A stretch of DNA of 64,000 nt from Calliopsis andreniformis (GCF_051401765.1 NW_027480464.1:2480001-2544000), one strand, 5' to 3'. Counted from the stretch's first letter, positions 1-13,983 are shown. Made by a program: numbers and translations. The notes: generated by a model from the letters alone, not told the origin.

Positions 1-202
1 CAATCCTCAGTCCTCAATTCTCGATCCTCAATAATCAATCCACAGTCCTCAATGTTTAATCCTCAATACCCAAACCTCAATCTTCAATCCTCAATCCTCA
101 ATCCTCAATCCTCAATCCTCAATCCTCAATCCTCAATCCTCAGTCCTCAAACCTCAATCCTGAATCCTCAAACCTGAATCCTCAGTCTTCAGACCTCAGT
201 CC

Positions 203-342
203 TCAACAATCAGTTGTCAATCCTCAATCCTCAATAGAATATCCTCAATTCACAGGTTTCAATACTCAATACTCAACCTGAAAACTTCAAATCTCTATCC
301 ACAATCATCAATTCTCATCACTCAACCCTCAACTCTCAGTCC
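203..342 (+). repeat. Landmark cassette, type II
   Basis: Twenty heptads with h5 TCAATAG. The type II marks are h6 AATATCC, h8 ACAGGTT, h11 TCAACCT and h15 ACAATCA. Private change: h12 is GAAAACT instead of GAAATCT. Confidence 0.85.
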
Positions 343-898
343 CCAGTCCTCAATCTTCAATCCTCTATCCTCAATCCTCAACCCTCAATCGCCAATCTCC
401 AATCCTGAATACTCAATCTTCAATCCTCAATCCTCAATCCCCAATCCTCAATCCTCAATCCTCATTCTTCAATCCTCAATACCCAATCCTCAATCTTCAA
501 TCCTCAATCCTCAATCCTCAATTCTGGACCCTCAATTCTCAGTCCTCAGACCTCAAACCTCAATCCTCAAACCTCAGCCGTCATCCTCAATCCTAAATCC
601 TCAATCCTCAATCCTCAATCCTCAATCTTCAACCCTCAATACTCAATCTTCAATCCTCAATCCTCAGTCCACAATCTTCAATCCTCAATGCACAATCCTC
701 AATCCTCAATCCTCAGTCCTCAATCCTCAATCCTCAATCCTCAAACCTCAATCCTCAACCGTCAATCCTCGTCCTCAAACCTCAACCCCCAATCCTCAAT
801 CCTCAATCTTCAATCATCAATTCTCTATCTTCAATCGTCAATCCGCAATCCTCAATCCTCAATCCTCAGTCCTTAACCCTCAATCTTCAATCCTCAAT

Positions 899-976
899 AA
901 TTAATCTCCAATCCTAGATCCTCAATCCCCAATCTTCAATCCTTAATCCTGTATCACCAATCCTCAATCCCGAGTC
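899..976 (+). repeat. Third landmark, copy 1
   Basis: A stretch with rare heptads including TAGATCC, TGTATCA CCAATCC and CGAGTCC. I found only two other copies, both in the older flanks, and none in the amplified 5-50 kb core. Confidence 0.75.
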
Positions 977-2247
977 CTCAATCTTCAATCCACAATGCTC
1001 AATCCTCAATCCTCAATCCTCAGTCCTCAATCCACAATCCTCAATCCTCAAACCTCAATCCTCAACCGTCAGTCCTCGTCCTCAATCCTCAACCCTCAAT
1101 CCTCAATCCTCAATCTTCAATCCTCAATACTCAATATTCAATCCTCAATCCTCAATCCTCAATCCTCAATCTTCAATCCTCAATCCTCAATCCTCAATCC
1201 TCAATCCACATTCTTCAATCCTCAATACCCGACCCTCAGTCTACAATACTCAATCCTCAATCCTCAATTCTCAATCCTCAATCCTCAGTCCTCAGTCCTC
1301 AAACCTCAAACCTCAATCCTCAACCCTCAGCCCTCACCCTCAATCCTCAATCCTCAATCCTCAATCCTCAATCTTCAATCCTCAATACTCAATCTTCAAT
1401 AATCAATCCTCAATCCTCAATCCTCAATCCTCAATCCTCAATCCTCAATCTTCAATCCTCAATACTCAAACTGCAATCCTCAATCCTCAGTCCTCACTAC
1501 TCAATCCTCATTCTTCAATCCTCAATACCGAATCCTCAATCTTCAATCCTCAATCCTCAATCCACAATCCTCAATCCTCAGACTTCAAACACCAATACTC
1601 AACCCGCAGTCCTCGTCCTCAATCCACAACCCTCAATCCTCAATCCTCAATCTTCAATCATTAATATTCAATCTTCAATCTTCAATCCTCAATCCTCAAT
1701 CCTCAACCCTCAATCCTCAACGTTCAATCCTCATTACCCAATCCTCAGTCTTCCACCCTCAATCCTCAATACTCAATCCTCAATCCTCAATACTCAGTCC
1801 TCAATCCTCAATCTTCAATCCTCAATACTCAATCTTCAATCCTCAATCCTCAATCCTTAATCAACAATCTTCAATCCTCAATACTGAATCTTCAATCCTC
1901 AATCCTCAATCCTCAATCCTCAATCCTCATTCTTCAATCCTCAATACCCAATCCTCAATCTTCAATCCTCAATCCTCAATCCTCAATTCTCGACCCTCAA
2001 TTCTCAGTCCTCAGACCTCAAACATCAATCCTCAAACCTCAGCCCTCATCCTCAATCCTCTATCCTCAATCCTCAATCCTCAATCCTCAATCCTCAATCC
2101 TCATTCCTCAATCCTCAATCTTCAATGCTCAATCTTCAATCCTCAATCCTCAATTCTCAATCCTCAATCCTCAATCCTCAATCCTCAGTCCTCAAACCTC
2201 AATCCCGAATCCCCGATACTGAATCCTCAATCTTCAGCCCTCAGTCC

Positions 2248-2387
2248 TCTACAATCAGTTGTCAATCCTCAATCCTCAATAGAATATCATTAGTTCACAG
2301 TTTTCATTACTCAATACTCAATCTGCAATCTTCAAATCTCTATCCACAAACATCAATTCTCAACACTCAACCCTCAACACTCAGTCC
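2248..2387 (+). repeat. Landmark cassette, type I'
   Basis: Type I marks: h1 TCTACAA, h2 TCAGTTG, h6 AATATCA, h9 TCATTAC, h12 GCAATCT, h14 TCTATCC. The I' mark is h7 TTAGTTC instead of TCAATTC. Here h17 is TCAACAC rather than TCATCAC. Confidence 0.88.
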
Positions 2388-3296
2388 CCAATCGTCAATA
2401 TTCAATCCTCAGTCCTCAATCCTCAATCCACAATCCTCAACGTTCAATCCTCAATACTCAATCTTCAATGATCATTCCTCAATCCTCAATCCTCAATTCT
2501 CAATCCTCGATCGTCAATCTTCAATCCTCAATACTCAATCTTCAATCCTCAATCCTCAATGTTCAACCATCAATACCCAATCCTCAGTCTTCAATCCTCA
2601 ATCCTCAATCCTCAATGCTCAATACTCAATCGTCAATCCTCAGTCCTCAATCCCCAATCCTCAATCTTCAATCCTCAATCCTCAATCCTCAATCCTCAAT
2701 CCTCAATCTTCAATCCTCAATACTCAATCTTCAATACTCAATCCTCAATCCTCAATCCTCAATCCTCAATCCTCAATCCTCAATCTTCAATCCTCAATAC
2801 TCAAACTGCAATCCTCAATCCTCAGTCTTCACTCCTCAATTCTCATTCTTCAATCCTCAATACCGGATCCTCAATCTTCAATCCTCAATCCACAATCCTC
2901 AATTCTCAATCCACAATCCTCAATCCTCAGACTTCAAACACCAATACTCAACCCTGAGTCCTCGTCCTCAATCCGCAACCCTCAATCCTCAATCCTCAAT
3001 CTTCAATCATCAATATTCAATCTTCAATCCTCAATCCTCAATCCTCAATCCTCAATACTCAATCCACAATCCTCAATTCTCAATCGTCAATGCTCAATAC
3101 TCAATCGTCAATCCTCAATCCCCAATCCTCAATCTTCAATCCTCAATCCTCAATCCCCAATCCTCAATCCTCAATCTTCAATCCTCAATACTCAATCTTC
3201 AATCCTCAGTCCTCAATCCTCAATCCTCAATCCTCAGTCCTCAAACCTCAATCCTGAATTCTCAACCCTGAATCCTCAATCTTCGGCCCTCAGTCC

Positions 3297-3436
3297 TCAA
3301 CAATCAGCTGTCAATTCTCAATCCTCAATAGAATATCCTCAATTCACAGGTTTCAATGCTCAATACTCAACCTGCAATCTTCAAATCTGTACCCACAAAC
3401 ATCAATTCTCATCACTCAACCCTCAACACTCAGTCC
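3297..3436 (+). repeat. Landmark cassette, type II-like intermediate
   Basis: Has ACAGGTT (h8) and TCAACCT (h11) as in type II, but GCAATCT (h12) and ACAAACA (h15) as in type I. Private h2 TCAGCTG, h9 TCAATGC and h14 TGTACCC. It may be an intermediate or a recombinant. Confidence 0.82.
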
Positions 3437-4026
3437 CCAATCCTGAATATTCAATCCTCAATCCCCAATCCTCAATCCTCAATCCTCAATCTTCAATCCT
3501 CGATACTCAATATCCAATCCTCAATCCTCAATCCTCGGTCATCAATCCTCAATCGTCAATCTCCAATACTGAATACTCAATATTCAATCCTCAATCCTCA
3601 ATACTCAACCCTCAATCCTCAATCCTCAATCCTCATTCTTCAATCCCCAATACCCAATCCTCAATCTTCAATCCTCAATTCTCAATCCTCAATTCTCAAC
3701 CCTCAATCCACAGTCCTCAGTCCTCAATCCTCAATCCTCAAACCTCAGCCCTCATCCTCAATCATCAATCCTCAATCCTCAATCCTCAACCTTCAATCCT
3801 CAATATGCAATCTTCAATCCTCAATCCTCAGTACTCAAACCTCAATCCTCAATCCTCAACCCTCAGTGATCAATCCTCAATCTTCAATACTGAATCGTCA
3901 ATCCTCAGTCCTCGATCCTCAATCCTCAATCCTCGCTCCTCAAACCTAAATCCTCAACCCTCAGACCTCACACTCAATTCTCAATTCTCAATCCTCAATC
4001 CTTAATCCTCAATCTTCAATCCTCAA

Positions 4027-4104
4027 TAATCAATCTCCAATCCTAGATCCTCAATCCCCAATCTTCAATCCTTAATCCTGTATCACCAATCCTCAATCCC
4101 GAGT
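4027..4104 (+). repeat. Third landmark, copy 2
   Basis: Same rare heptads as at 899. The 5' side (3890-3990, with TCGCTCC and a TCACACTC context) is shared with 51380-51480 but not with the first copy. Confidence 0.75.
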
Positions 4105-5259
4105 CCTCAATCTTCAATCCACAATGCTCAATCCTCAATCCTCAATCCTCAGTCCTCAATCCTCAATCCTCAATACTCAGTACTCAATCCTTAATCTTCC
4201 ATCCTCAATACTCAATCTTCAATCCTCAATCGTCAATCCTCAATCCTCAATCTTCAATCCTCAATACTGAATCTTCAATCCTCAATCCTCAATCCTCAAT
4301 CCTCAATCCTCAATCCTCATAATTCTATCCTCAACACCCAATCCTCTATCTTCAATCCTCTATGTTCAATCCGCAATACCCAATCCTCAATCTTCAACCC
4401 GCAACCCTCAATCCTCAATCCTCAATCCTCAGTCTTCAACCTTCAATCCTCAAGAGTCAATCTTCAATCTTCAATCCTCAATAATCAATCCTCTATCCAC
4501 ATTCTTCAATCCTCAACACCCAATCCTCAATCTTCAATCCTCAATCCTCAGTCCTCAATTCTCAATCCTCAATCCTCAATCCTCAGACCTCAAACATCAA
4601 TACTCAACCCTCAGTCCTCGTCCTCAATCCACAACCCTCAATCCTCGATCCTCAATCTTCAATCATCAATATTCAATCTTCAATCCTCAATCCTCAATCC
4701 TCAATACTCAATCCACAATCCTCAATTCTCAATCGTCAATGCTCAATACTCAATCGTCAATCCTCAATCCCCAATCCTCAATCTTCAATTCTCAATCCTG
4801 AATCCTCAATCCTCAATCCTCAATCTTCAAGCCTCAATACTCAATCTTCAATCCTCAGTCCTCAATACTCAATCCTCAATCCTCAATCCTCAATCCTCAA
4901 TCTTCAATCCTCAATACTCAAACTGCAATCCTCAATCCTCAGTCCTCACTCCTCAATCCTCATTCTTCAATACTCAATACCGAATCCTCAATCTTCAATC
5001 GTCAATCCTCAATCTTCAATTCTCAATCCTCAATCCTCAATCCTCAGACTTCAAACACAAATACTCAACCCTCAGTCCTCGTCCTCAATCCACAACCCTC
5101 AATCCTCAATCCTCAATCTTCAATCATTAATGTTCAATCTTCAATCTTCAATCATCAATCCTCAATACTCAGTCCGCAATCCTCAATCTTCAATCCTCAG
5201 TCCTCAAACCTCAATCCTGAATCCTCAATCCTGAATCCTCAATCTTGAGCCCTCAGTCC

Positions 5260-5399
5260 TCTACAATCAGTTGTCAATCCTCAATCCTCAATAGAATATC
5301 ATCAATTCACAGTTTTCATTACTCAATACTCAATCTGCAATCTTCAAATCTCTATCCACAAACATCAATTCTCATCACTCAACCCTCAACACTCAGTCC
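5260..5399 (+). repeat. Landmark cassette, type I
   Basis: Standard type I with h7 TCAATTC, preceded by a TTGAGCC heptad that marks the amplified type I copies. First cassette of the 5.15-kb HOR. Confidence 0.9.
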
Positions 5400-6195
5400 C
5401 CAGTCCTCAATATTCAATCCTGAATCCTCAATCCTCAATCCACAATCCTCAACGTTCAATCCTCAATACTCAATCTTCAATGCTCATTCCTCAATCCTCA
5501 ATCCTCAATTCTCAATCCTCAATCGTCAATCGTCAATCTTCAATACTCAACCTTCAATCCTCAATCCTCAATCCTCGGTCCTCAATCCTCAATCGTCAAT
5601 CTCCAATCCTGAATACTCAATCTTCAATACTCAATCCTCAATCCTCAATCCTCAATCCTCACTCCTCATTCTTCAGTCCTCAATACCCAATCCTCAATCT
5701 TCAATCCTCAATCCTCAATCCTCAATTCTCAATCCTCAATCCCCAGTCCTCAGTCCTCAAACCTCAATCCTCAACCCACAGCCCTCATCCTCAATCCTAA
5801 ATACTCAATCCTCAATCCTCAATCTTCAACCCTCAATACTCAATCTTCAATCCTCAATCCTCAGTCCACAATCTGCAATCCTCAATGCACAATCGTCAAT
5901 CCTCAATCCTCAGTCCTCAATCCTCAATCCTCAATCCTCAGACCTCAATCCTCAACCGTCAGTCCTCGTCCTCAAACCTCAAACCCCAATCCTCAATCCT
6001 CAATCTTCAATCATCAATACTCTATCTTCAATCCTCAATCCGCAATCCTCAATCCTCAATCCTCAATCCTCAATATTCAACGCACAACCCTCAGCCATCA
6101 ATCCTCAATCCTCAATCCTCAATCCTCAATCCTCAGTCCTCAAACGTCAATCCTGAATCCTCAAACCTGAATCCTCAATCTTCACCCATAAGTCC

Positions 6196-6336
6196 TCAAC
6201 AATCAATTGTCAATCCTCAATCCTCAATAGAATATCCTGAATTCACAGTTTTCAATACTCAATCCCCAATTCTTCAATCTTCAAATCTCAATCCACAAAC
6301 ATCAATCCTCATCACGCAACCCTCAACACTCAGTCC
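6196..6336 (+). repeat. Landmark cassette, type III with a 1-bp insertion
   Basis: Type III marks: h2 TCAATTG, h7 TGAATTC, h10 TCAATCC, h14 TCAATCC, h18 GCAACCC. An extra A in h11 (CCAATTCT where others have CCATTCT, near 6270) makes this copy 141 bases and breaks heptad register. Confidence 0.87.
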
Positions 6337-8692
6337 TCAATCTTCAATACACAATTCTCAATCCTCAATCTTCAATCCTCAGTACTCAATCTTCAATCCT
6401 CAATCCTCAATTCTCAATCCTCAATGCTCAATACTCAATCGTCAATCCTCAGTCCTCAATCCCCAATCCTCAATCTTCAATACTCAATCCTCAATCCTCA
6501 ATCCTCAATCCTCAATCTTCAATCCTCAATACTCAACCTTCAATCATCAATCCTCAATACTCAATCCTCAATCCTCAATCCTCAATCCTCAATCCTCAAT
6601 CTTCAATCCTCAATACTCAAACTGCAATCCTCAGTCCTCAGTCCTCACTCCTCAATTCTCATTCTTCAATCCTCAATACCGAATCCTCAATCTTCAATCC
6701 TCAATCCACAATCGTCAATTCTCAATCCACAATTCTCAATCCTCAGACTTCAAACACCAATACTCAACCCTCAGTCCTCGTCCTCAATCCGCAACCCTCA
6801 ATCCTCAATCCTCAATCGTCAATCATTAATATTCAATCTTCAATTCTCAATCCTCAATCCTCAATCCTCAACTCTCAACCCTCAATGTTCAATCCTCAAT
6901 ACCCAATCCTCAGTCTTCAATCCTCAATCCCCAATCCTCAATCCTCAATCCTCAATCCTCAGTCCTCAATCCTCAATCTTGAATCCTCAATACTCAATCT
7001 TCAATCCTCAATCCTCAATCCTCAATCTTCAATCCTCAATACTGAATCTTCTATCCTCAATCTCCAATCCTCAATGTTCAATCCGCAATACCCAATCCTC
7101 AACCCTCAACACTCAGTCCCCAATCCTCAATATTCAATCCTCAATCCTCAGTCCTCAATCCACAATCCTCAACGTTCAATGCTCAATACTCAATCTTCAA
7201 TGCTCATTCCTCAATCCTCAATCCTCAATTCTCAATCCTCAATCGTCAACCTTCAATCCTCAATACTCAATCTTCAACCCTCAATCCTCAATGTTCAATC
7301 CTCAATACCCAATCTTCAGTCTTCAATCCTCAATCCTCAATCCTCAATCCTCAATCCTCAATACTCAGTCCTCAATTCTCAGGCTTCAATCCTCAATACT
7401 CAATCTTCAATCCTCAATCCTCAATCCTCAATCCTCAATCTTCAATCCTCAATACTGAATCTTCAATGCTCAATCCTCAATCCTTAATCCTCAATCCTCA
7501 ATCCTCAAACACCTATCCTCAACACCCAATCCTCAACCTTCAATCCTCTATGTTCTATCCGCAATACCCAATCCTCAATCTTCAACCCTCAACCCTCAAT
7601 CCTCAATCCCCAATCCTCAATCATCAATCCTCAATCCTCAATATTCAATCCTCAATACTCAACCTGCAATCCTCAGTCCTCAGTCCTCACTCCTCAATCC
7701 TCATTCTTCAATCCTCAATACCGAATCCTCAATCTTCAATCCTCAATCCTCAGTCCTCAATTCTCAATCCTCAATCCTCAATCCTCAGACTTCAAACACC
7801 AATACTGAACACTCAGTCCTCGTCCTCAATCCACAACCCTCAATCCTCGATCCTCAATCTTCAATCATTAATATTCAATCTTCAATCTTCAATCCTCAAT
7901 CCTCAATCCTCAACCCTCAATCCTCAACGTTCAATCCTCAATACCCAATCCTCAGTCTTCCATCCTCAATCCTCAATACTCAATCCTCAATCCTCAATAC
8001 TCCGTCCTCAATCCTCAATCTTCAATCCTCTATAATCAATCTTCAATCCTCAATCCTCAATCCTTAATCCTCAATCTTCAATCCTCAATACTGAATCTTC
8101 AATCCTCAATCCTCAATCCTCAATCCTCAATCCTCATTCTTCAATCCTCAACACCCAATCCTCAATCTTCAATCCTCAATGTTCAATCCGCAATACCCAA
8201 TCCTCAATCTTCAATCCTCAACCCTCAATCCTCAATCCTCAATCCGCAATCCTCAATCTTCAATCCTCAATACTCAATCTTCAATCCTCAATCCTCAACC
8301 CTCAATCCTCACTCCACATTCCTCAATCCTCAACACCCAATCCTCAATCTTCAATCCTCAATCCTCAGTCCTCAATTCTCAATCCTCAATCCTCAATCCT
8401 CAATCCTCAGACCTCAAACATCAATACTCAACCCTCAGTCCTCGTCCTCAATCCACAACCATCAATCCTCAACACCCAATCCTCAATCTTCAATCCTCAA
8501 TCCTCAGTCCTCAATTCTCGATCCTCAATACTCAATCCACAGTCCTCAATGTTCAATCCTCAATACCCAAACCTCAATCTTCAATCCTCAATCCTCAATC
8601 CTCAATCATCAATCCTCAATCCTCAATCCTCAGTCCTCAAACCTCAATCCTGAATCCTCAAACCTGAATCCTCTGTCTTCAGACCTCAGTCC

Positions 8693-8832
8693 TCAACAAT
8701 CAGTTGTCAGTCCTCAATCCTCAATAGAATATCCTCAATTCACAGGTTTCAATACTCAATACTCAACCTGAAATCTTCAAATCTCTATCCACAATCATCA
8801 ATTATCATCACACAACCCTCAACACTCAGTCC
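8693..8832 (+). repeat. Landmark cassette, type II
   Basis: Type II in HOR copy 1, with h3 TCAGTCC after TCAGTTG. Preceded by the TCTGTCT TCAGACC mark. h17 is TTATCAC/ACAC-like (ATTATCATCACACAACCC context), shared with 13844. Confidence 0.86.
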
Positions 8833-9272
8833 CCAATCCTCAATCTTCAATACTCTATCCTCAATCCTCAACCCTCAATCGCCAATCTCCAATCCTGAAT
8901 ACTCAATCTTCAATCCTCAGTCCTCAATCCCCAATCCTCAATCCTCAATCCTCATTCTTCAATCCTCAATACCCAATCCTCAATCTTCAATCCTCAATCC
9001 TCAATCCTCAATTCTCGACCCTCAATTCTCAGTCCTCAGACCTCAAACCTCAATCCTCAAACCTCAGCCCTCATCCTCAATCCTCAATCCTCAATCCTCA
9101 ATCCTCAATCCTCAATCCTCAATCCTCATTCCTCAATCCTCAATCTTCAATGCTCAATCTTCAATCCTCAATCCTCAATTCTCAATCCTCAATCCTCAAT
9201 CCTCAATCCTCAGTCCTCAAACCTCAATACTGAATCCCCGATACTGAATCCTCAATCTTCAGCCCTCAGTCC

Positions 9273-9412
9273 TCTACAATCAGTTGTCAATCCTCAATCC
9301 TCAATAGAATATCATTAGTTCACAGTTTTCATTACTCAATACTCAATCTGCAATCTTCAAATCTCTATCCACAAACATCAATTCTCATCACTCAACCCTC
9401 AACACTCAGTCC
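9273..9412 (+). repeat. Landmark cassette, type I'
   Basis: I' copy with h7 TTAGTTC, located 580 bases after cassette II and 1,146 before the next I. Followed by the GATCATT mark and GGATCC at 9673. Confidence 0.89.
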
Positions 9413-10418
9413 CCAATCGTCAATATTCAATCCTCAGTCCTCAATCCTCAATCCACAATCCTCAACGTTCAATCCTCAATACTCAATCTTCAATGATCAT
9501 TCCTCAATCCTCAATCCTCAATTCTCAATCCTCGATCGTCAATCTTCAATCCTCAATCCTCAATCCTCAATCCTCAATCCTCAATCCTCAATCTTCAATC
9601 CTCAATACTCAAACTGCAATCCTCAATCCTCAGTCTTCACTCCTCAATTCTCATTCTTCAATCCTCAATACCGGATCCTCAATCTTCAATCCTCAATCCA
9701 CAATCCTCAATTCTCAATCCACAATCGTCAATCCTCAGACTTCAAACACCAATACTCAACCCTGAGTCCTCGTCCTCAATCCGCAACCCTCAATCCTCAA
9801 TCCTCAATCTTCAATCATCAATATTCAATCTTCAATCCTCAATCCTCAATCCTCAATCCTCAATACTCAATCCACAATCCTCAATTCTCAATCGTCAATG
9901 CTCAATACTCAATCGTCAATCCTCAAACCCCAATCCTCAATCTTCAATCCTCAATCCTCTATCCCCAATCCTCAATCCTCAATCTTCAATCCTCAATACT
10001 CAATCTTCAATCCTCAGTCCTCAATACTCAATCCTCAATCCTCAATCCTCAATCCTCAATCTTCAATCCTCAATACTCAAACTGCAATCCTCAATCCTCA
10101 GTCCTCACTCCTCAATCCTCATTCTTCAATCCTCAATACCGAATCCTCAATCTTCAATCGTCAATCCTCAATCATCAATTCTCAATCCTCAATCCTCAAT
10201 CCTCAGACTTCAAACACAAATACTCAACCCTCAGTCCTCGTCCTCAATCCACAACCCTCAATCCTCAATCCTCAATCTTCAATCATTAATGTTCAATCTT
10301 CAATCTTCAATCCTCAATCCTCAATACTCAGTCCTCAATCCTCAATCTTCAATCCTCAGTCCTCAAACCTCAATCCTGAATCCTCAATCCTGAATCCTCA
10401 ATCTTGAGCCCTCAGTCC

Positions 10419-10558
10419 TCTACAATCAGTTGTCAATCCTCAATCCTCAATAGAATATCATCAATTCACAGTTTTCATTACTCAATACTCAATCTGCAAT
10501 CTTCAAATCTCTATCCACAAACATCAATTCTCATCACTCAACCCTCAACACTCAGTCC
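10419..10558 (+). repeat. Landmark cassette, type I
   Basis: Type I at the head of HOR copy 2, 5,159 bases after the previous type I head and preceded by TTGAGCC. Confidence 0.9.
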
Positions 10559-11354
10559 CCAGTCCTCAATATTCAATCCTGAATCCTCAATCCTCAATCC
10601 ACAATCCTCAACGTTCAATCCTCAATACTCAATCTTCAATGCTCATTCCTCAATCCTCAATCCTCAATTCTCAATCCTCAATCGTCAATCGTCAATCTTC
10701 AATACTCAACCTTCAATCCTCAATCCTCAATCCTCGGTCCTCAATCCTCAATCGTCAATCTCCAATCCTGAATACTCAATCTTCAATACTCAATCCTCAA
10801 TCCTCAATCCTCAATCCTCACTCCTCATTCTTCAGTCCTCAATACCCAATCCTCAATCTTCAATCCTCAATCCTCAATCCTCAATTCTCAATCCTCAGTC
10901 CTCAGTCCTCAGTCCTCAAACCTCAATCCTCAACCCACAGCCCTCATCCTCAATCCTAAATCCTCAATCCTCAATCCTCAATCTTCAACCCTCAATACTC
11001 AATCTTGATTCCTCAATCCTCAGTCCACAATCTGCAATCCTCAATGCACAATCGTCAATCCTCAATCCTCAGTCCTCAATCCTCAATCCTCAATCCTCAG
11101 ACCTCAATCCTCAACCGTCAGTCCTCGTCCTCAAACTTCAAACCCCAATCCTCAATCCTCAATCTTCAATCATCAATACTCTATCTTCAATCCTCAATCC
11201 GCAATCCTCAATCCTCAATCCTCAATCCTCAATATTCAACGCACAACCCTCAGCCATCAATCCTCAATCCTCAATCCTCAATCCTCAATCCTCAGTCCTC
11301 AAACGTCAATCCTGAATCCTCAATCCTGAATCCTCAATCTTCACCCATAAGTCC

Positions 11355-11494
11355 TCAACAATCAATTGTCAATCCTCAATCCTCAATAGAATATCCTGAA
11401 TTCACAGATTTCAATACTCAATCCCCATTCTTCAATTTTCAAATCTCAATCCACAAACATCAATCCTCATCACGCAACCCTCAACACTCAGTCC
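11355..11494 (+). repeat. Landmark cassette, type III
   Basis: Type III in HOR copy 2, 936 bases after cassette I. Private change: h8 ACAGATT instead of ACAGTTT. h12 is TCAATTT. Confidence 0.88.
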
Positions 11495-13843
11495 TCAATC
11501 TTCAATACACAATTCTCAATCCTCAATCTTCAATCCTCAGTACTCAATCTTCAATCCTCAATCCTCAATTCTCAATCCTCAATGCTCAATACTCCATCGT
11601 CAATCCTCAGTCCTCAATCCCCAATCCTCAATCTTCAATACTCAATCCTCAACCCTCAATCCTCAATCCTCAATCTTCAATCCTCAATACTCAACCTTCA
11701 ATCATCAATCCTCAATACTCAATCCTCAATCCTCAATCCTCAATCCTCAATCTTCAATCCTCAATACTCAAACTGCAATCCTCAGCCCTCAGTCCTCACT
11801 CCTCAATTCTCATTCTTCAATCCTCAATACCGAATCCTCAATCTTCAATCCTCAATCCACAATCCTCAATTCTCAATCCACAATTCTCAATCCTCAGACT
11901 TCAAACACCAATACTCAACCCTCAGTCCTCGTCCTCAATCCGCAACCCTCAATCCTCAATCCTCAATCGTCAATCATTAATATTCAATCTTCAATTCTCA
12001 ATCCTCAATCCTCAATCCTCAGCTCTCAACCCTCAATGTTCAATCCTCAATACCCAATCCTCAGTCTTCAATCCTCAATCCCCAATCCTCAATCCTCAAT
12101 CCTCAATTCTCAGTCCTCAATCCTCAATCTTGAATCCTCAATACTCAATCTTCAATCCTCAATCCTCAATCCTCAATCTTCAATCCTCAATACTGAATCT
12201 TCTATCCTCAATCTCCAATCCTCAATGTTCAATCCGCAATACCCAATCCTCAACCCTCAACACTCAGTCCCCAATCCTCAATATTCAATCCTCAATCCTC
12301 AGTCCTCAATCCACAATCCTCAACGTTCAATGCTCAATACTCAATCTTCAATGCTCATTCCTCAATCCTCAATCCTCAATTCTCAATCCTCAATCGTCAA
12401 CCTTCAATCCTCAATACTCAATCTTCAACCCTCAATCCTCAATGTTCAATCCTCAATACCCAATCTTCAGTCTTCAATCCTCAATCCTCAATCCTCAATC
12501 CTCAATCCTCAATACTCAGTCCTCAATTCTCAGGCTTCAATCCTCAATACTCAATCTTCAATCCTCAATCCTCAATCCTCAATCCTCAATCTTCAATCCT
12601 CAATACTGAATCTTCAATGCTCAATCCTCAATCCTTAATCCTCAATCCTCAATCCTCAAACACCTATCCTCAACACCCAATCCTCAACCTTCAATCCTCT
12701 ATGTTCTATCCGCAATACCCAATCCTCAATCTTCAACCCTCAACCCTCAATCCTCAATCCCCAATCCTCAATCATCAATCCTCAATCCTCAATATTCAAT
12801 CCTCAATACTCAACCTGCAATCCTCAGTCCTCAGTCCTCACTCCTCAATCCTCATTCTTCAATCCTCAATACCGAATCCTCAATCTTCAATCCTCAATCC
12901 TCAGTCCTCAACTCTCAATCCTCAATCCTCAATCCTCAGACTTCAAACACCAATACTGAACACTCAGTCCTCGTCCTCAATCCACAACCCTCAATCCTCG
13001 ATCCTCAATCTTCAATCATTAATATTCAATCTTCAATCTTCAATCCTCAATCCTCAATCCTCAACCCTCAATCCTCAACGTTCAATCCTCAATACCCAAT
13101 CCTCAGTCTTCCATCCTCAATCCTCAATACTCAATCCTCAATCCTCAATACTCCGTCCTCAATCCTCAATCTTCAATCCTCTATAATCAATCTTCAATCC
13201 TCAATCCTCAATCCTTAATCCTCAATCTTCAATCCTCAATACTGAATCTTCAATCCTCAATCCTCAATCCTCAATCCTCAATCCTCATTCTTCAATCCTC
13301 AACACCCAATCCTCAATCTTCAATCCTCAATGTTCAATCCGCAATACCCAATCCTCAATCTTCAATCCTCAACCCTCAATCCTCAATCCTCAATCCGCAA
13401 TCCTCAATCTTCAATCCTCAATACTCAATCTTCAATCCTCAATCCTCAACCCTCAATCCTCACTCCACATTCCTCAATCCTCAACACCCAATCCTCAATC
13501 TTCAATCCTCAATCCTCAGTCCTCAATTCTCAATCCTCAATCCTCAATCCTCAATCCTCAGACCTCAAACATCAATACTCAACCCTCAGTCCTCGTCCTC
13601 AATCCACAACCATCAATCCTCAACACCCAATCCTCAATCTTCAATCCTCAATCCTCAGTCCTCAATTCTCGATCCTCAATACTCAATCCACAGTCCTCAA
13701 TGTTCAATCCTCAATACCCAAACCTCAATCTTCAATCCTCAATCCTCAATCCTCAATCATCAATCCTCAATCCTCAATCCTCAGTCCTCAAACCTCAATC
13801 CTGAATCCTCAAACCTGAATCCTCTGTCTTCAGACCTCAGTCC

Positions 13844-13983
13844 TCAACAATCAGTTGTCAGTCCTCAATCCTCAATAGAATATCCTCAATTCACAGGTTT
13901 CAATACTCAATACTCAACCTGAAATCTTCAAATCTCTATCCACAATCATCAATTATCATCACACAACCCTCAACACTCAGTCC
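13844..13983 (+). repeat. Landmark cassette, type II
   Basis: Type II in HOR copy 2, exactly 5,151 bases after the copy at 8693. The equivalent in copy 3 is deleted. Confidence 0.87.

Larger units (their letters stand above)
1..2247 (+). repeat. Older left flank of the array
   Basis: Diverged heptads with one type II cassette at 203. Bases 1-560 resemble 8470-9030 and 13620-14180, including the TCAATCG CCAATCT motif downstream of the cassette. Bases 880-2000 match 51500-52440 at an offset near 50,617. It holds the first copy of the third landmark (899-976) and hexamer elements near 769, 1074 and 1612. It is not a copy of the adjacent 5.15-kb units. Confidence 0.7.
2248..5259 (+). repeat. Left transitional block (I' to I, 3,012 bp)
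   Basis: Opens with an I' cassette, then a GATCATT heptad pair and the GGATCC at 2865 that travel with I'. A II-like cassette follows at 3297. Bases 3750-4140 match 51240-51630 and contain the second copy of the third landmark. From about 4680 the sequence matches 9839-10418 at offset 5,159, so the amplified 5.15-kb HOR begins inside this block. Confidence 0.7.
5260..10418 (+). repeat. 5.15-kb HOR unit, copy 1 (5,159 bp)
   Basis: Cassette order is I (5260), III (6196), II (8693), I' (9273), then the next unit begins with I. It is 8 bases longer than copy 2. One of these is an extra A in the III cassette near 6270, leaving one heptad. Fixed marks such as the TTGAGCC before cassette I recur at the same spacing in copy 2. 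Unit edges are placed on cassette I for convenience. Confidence 0.9.

Noticed and set aside
203..342. Landmark cassette as a transposon or IS-like insertion
   Set aside because: It is heptad-phased throughout, aligns unit by unit with the surrounding repeat, and has no terminal inverted repeats, target duplications or coding capacity.
6196..6336. CAATTG and GAATTC palindromes in III cassettes as operator sites
   Set aside because: They arise from single substitutions within heptads (TCAATTG, TGAATTC) and no promoter or gene lies nearby.
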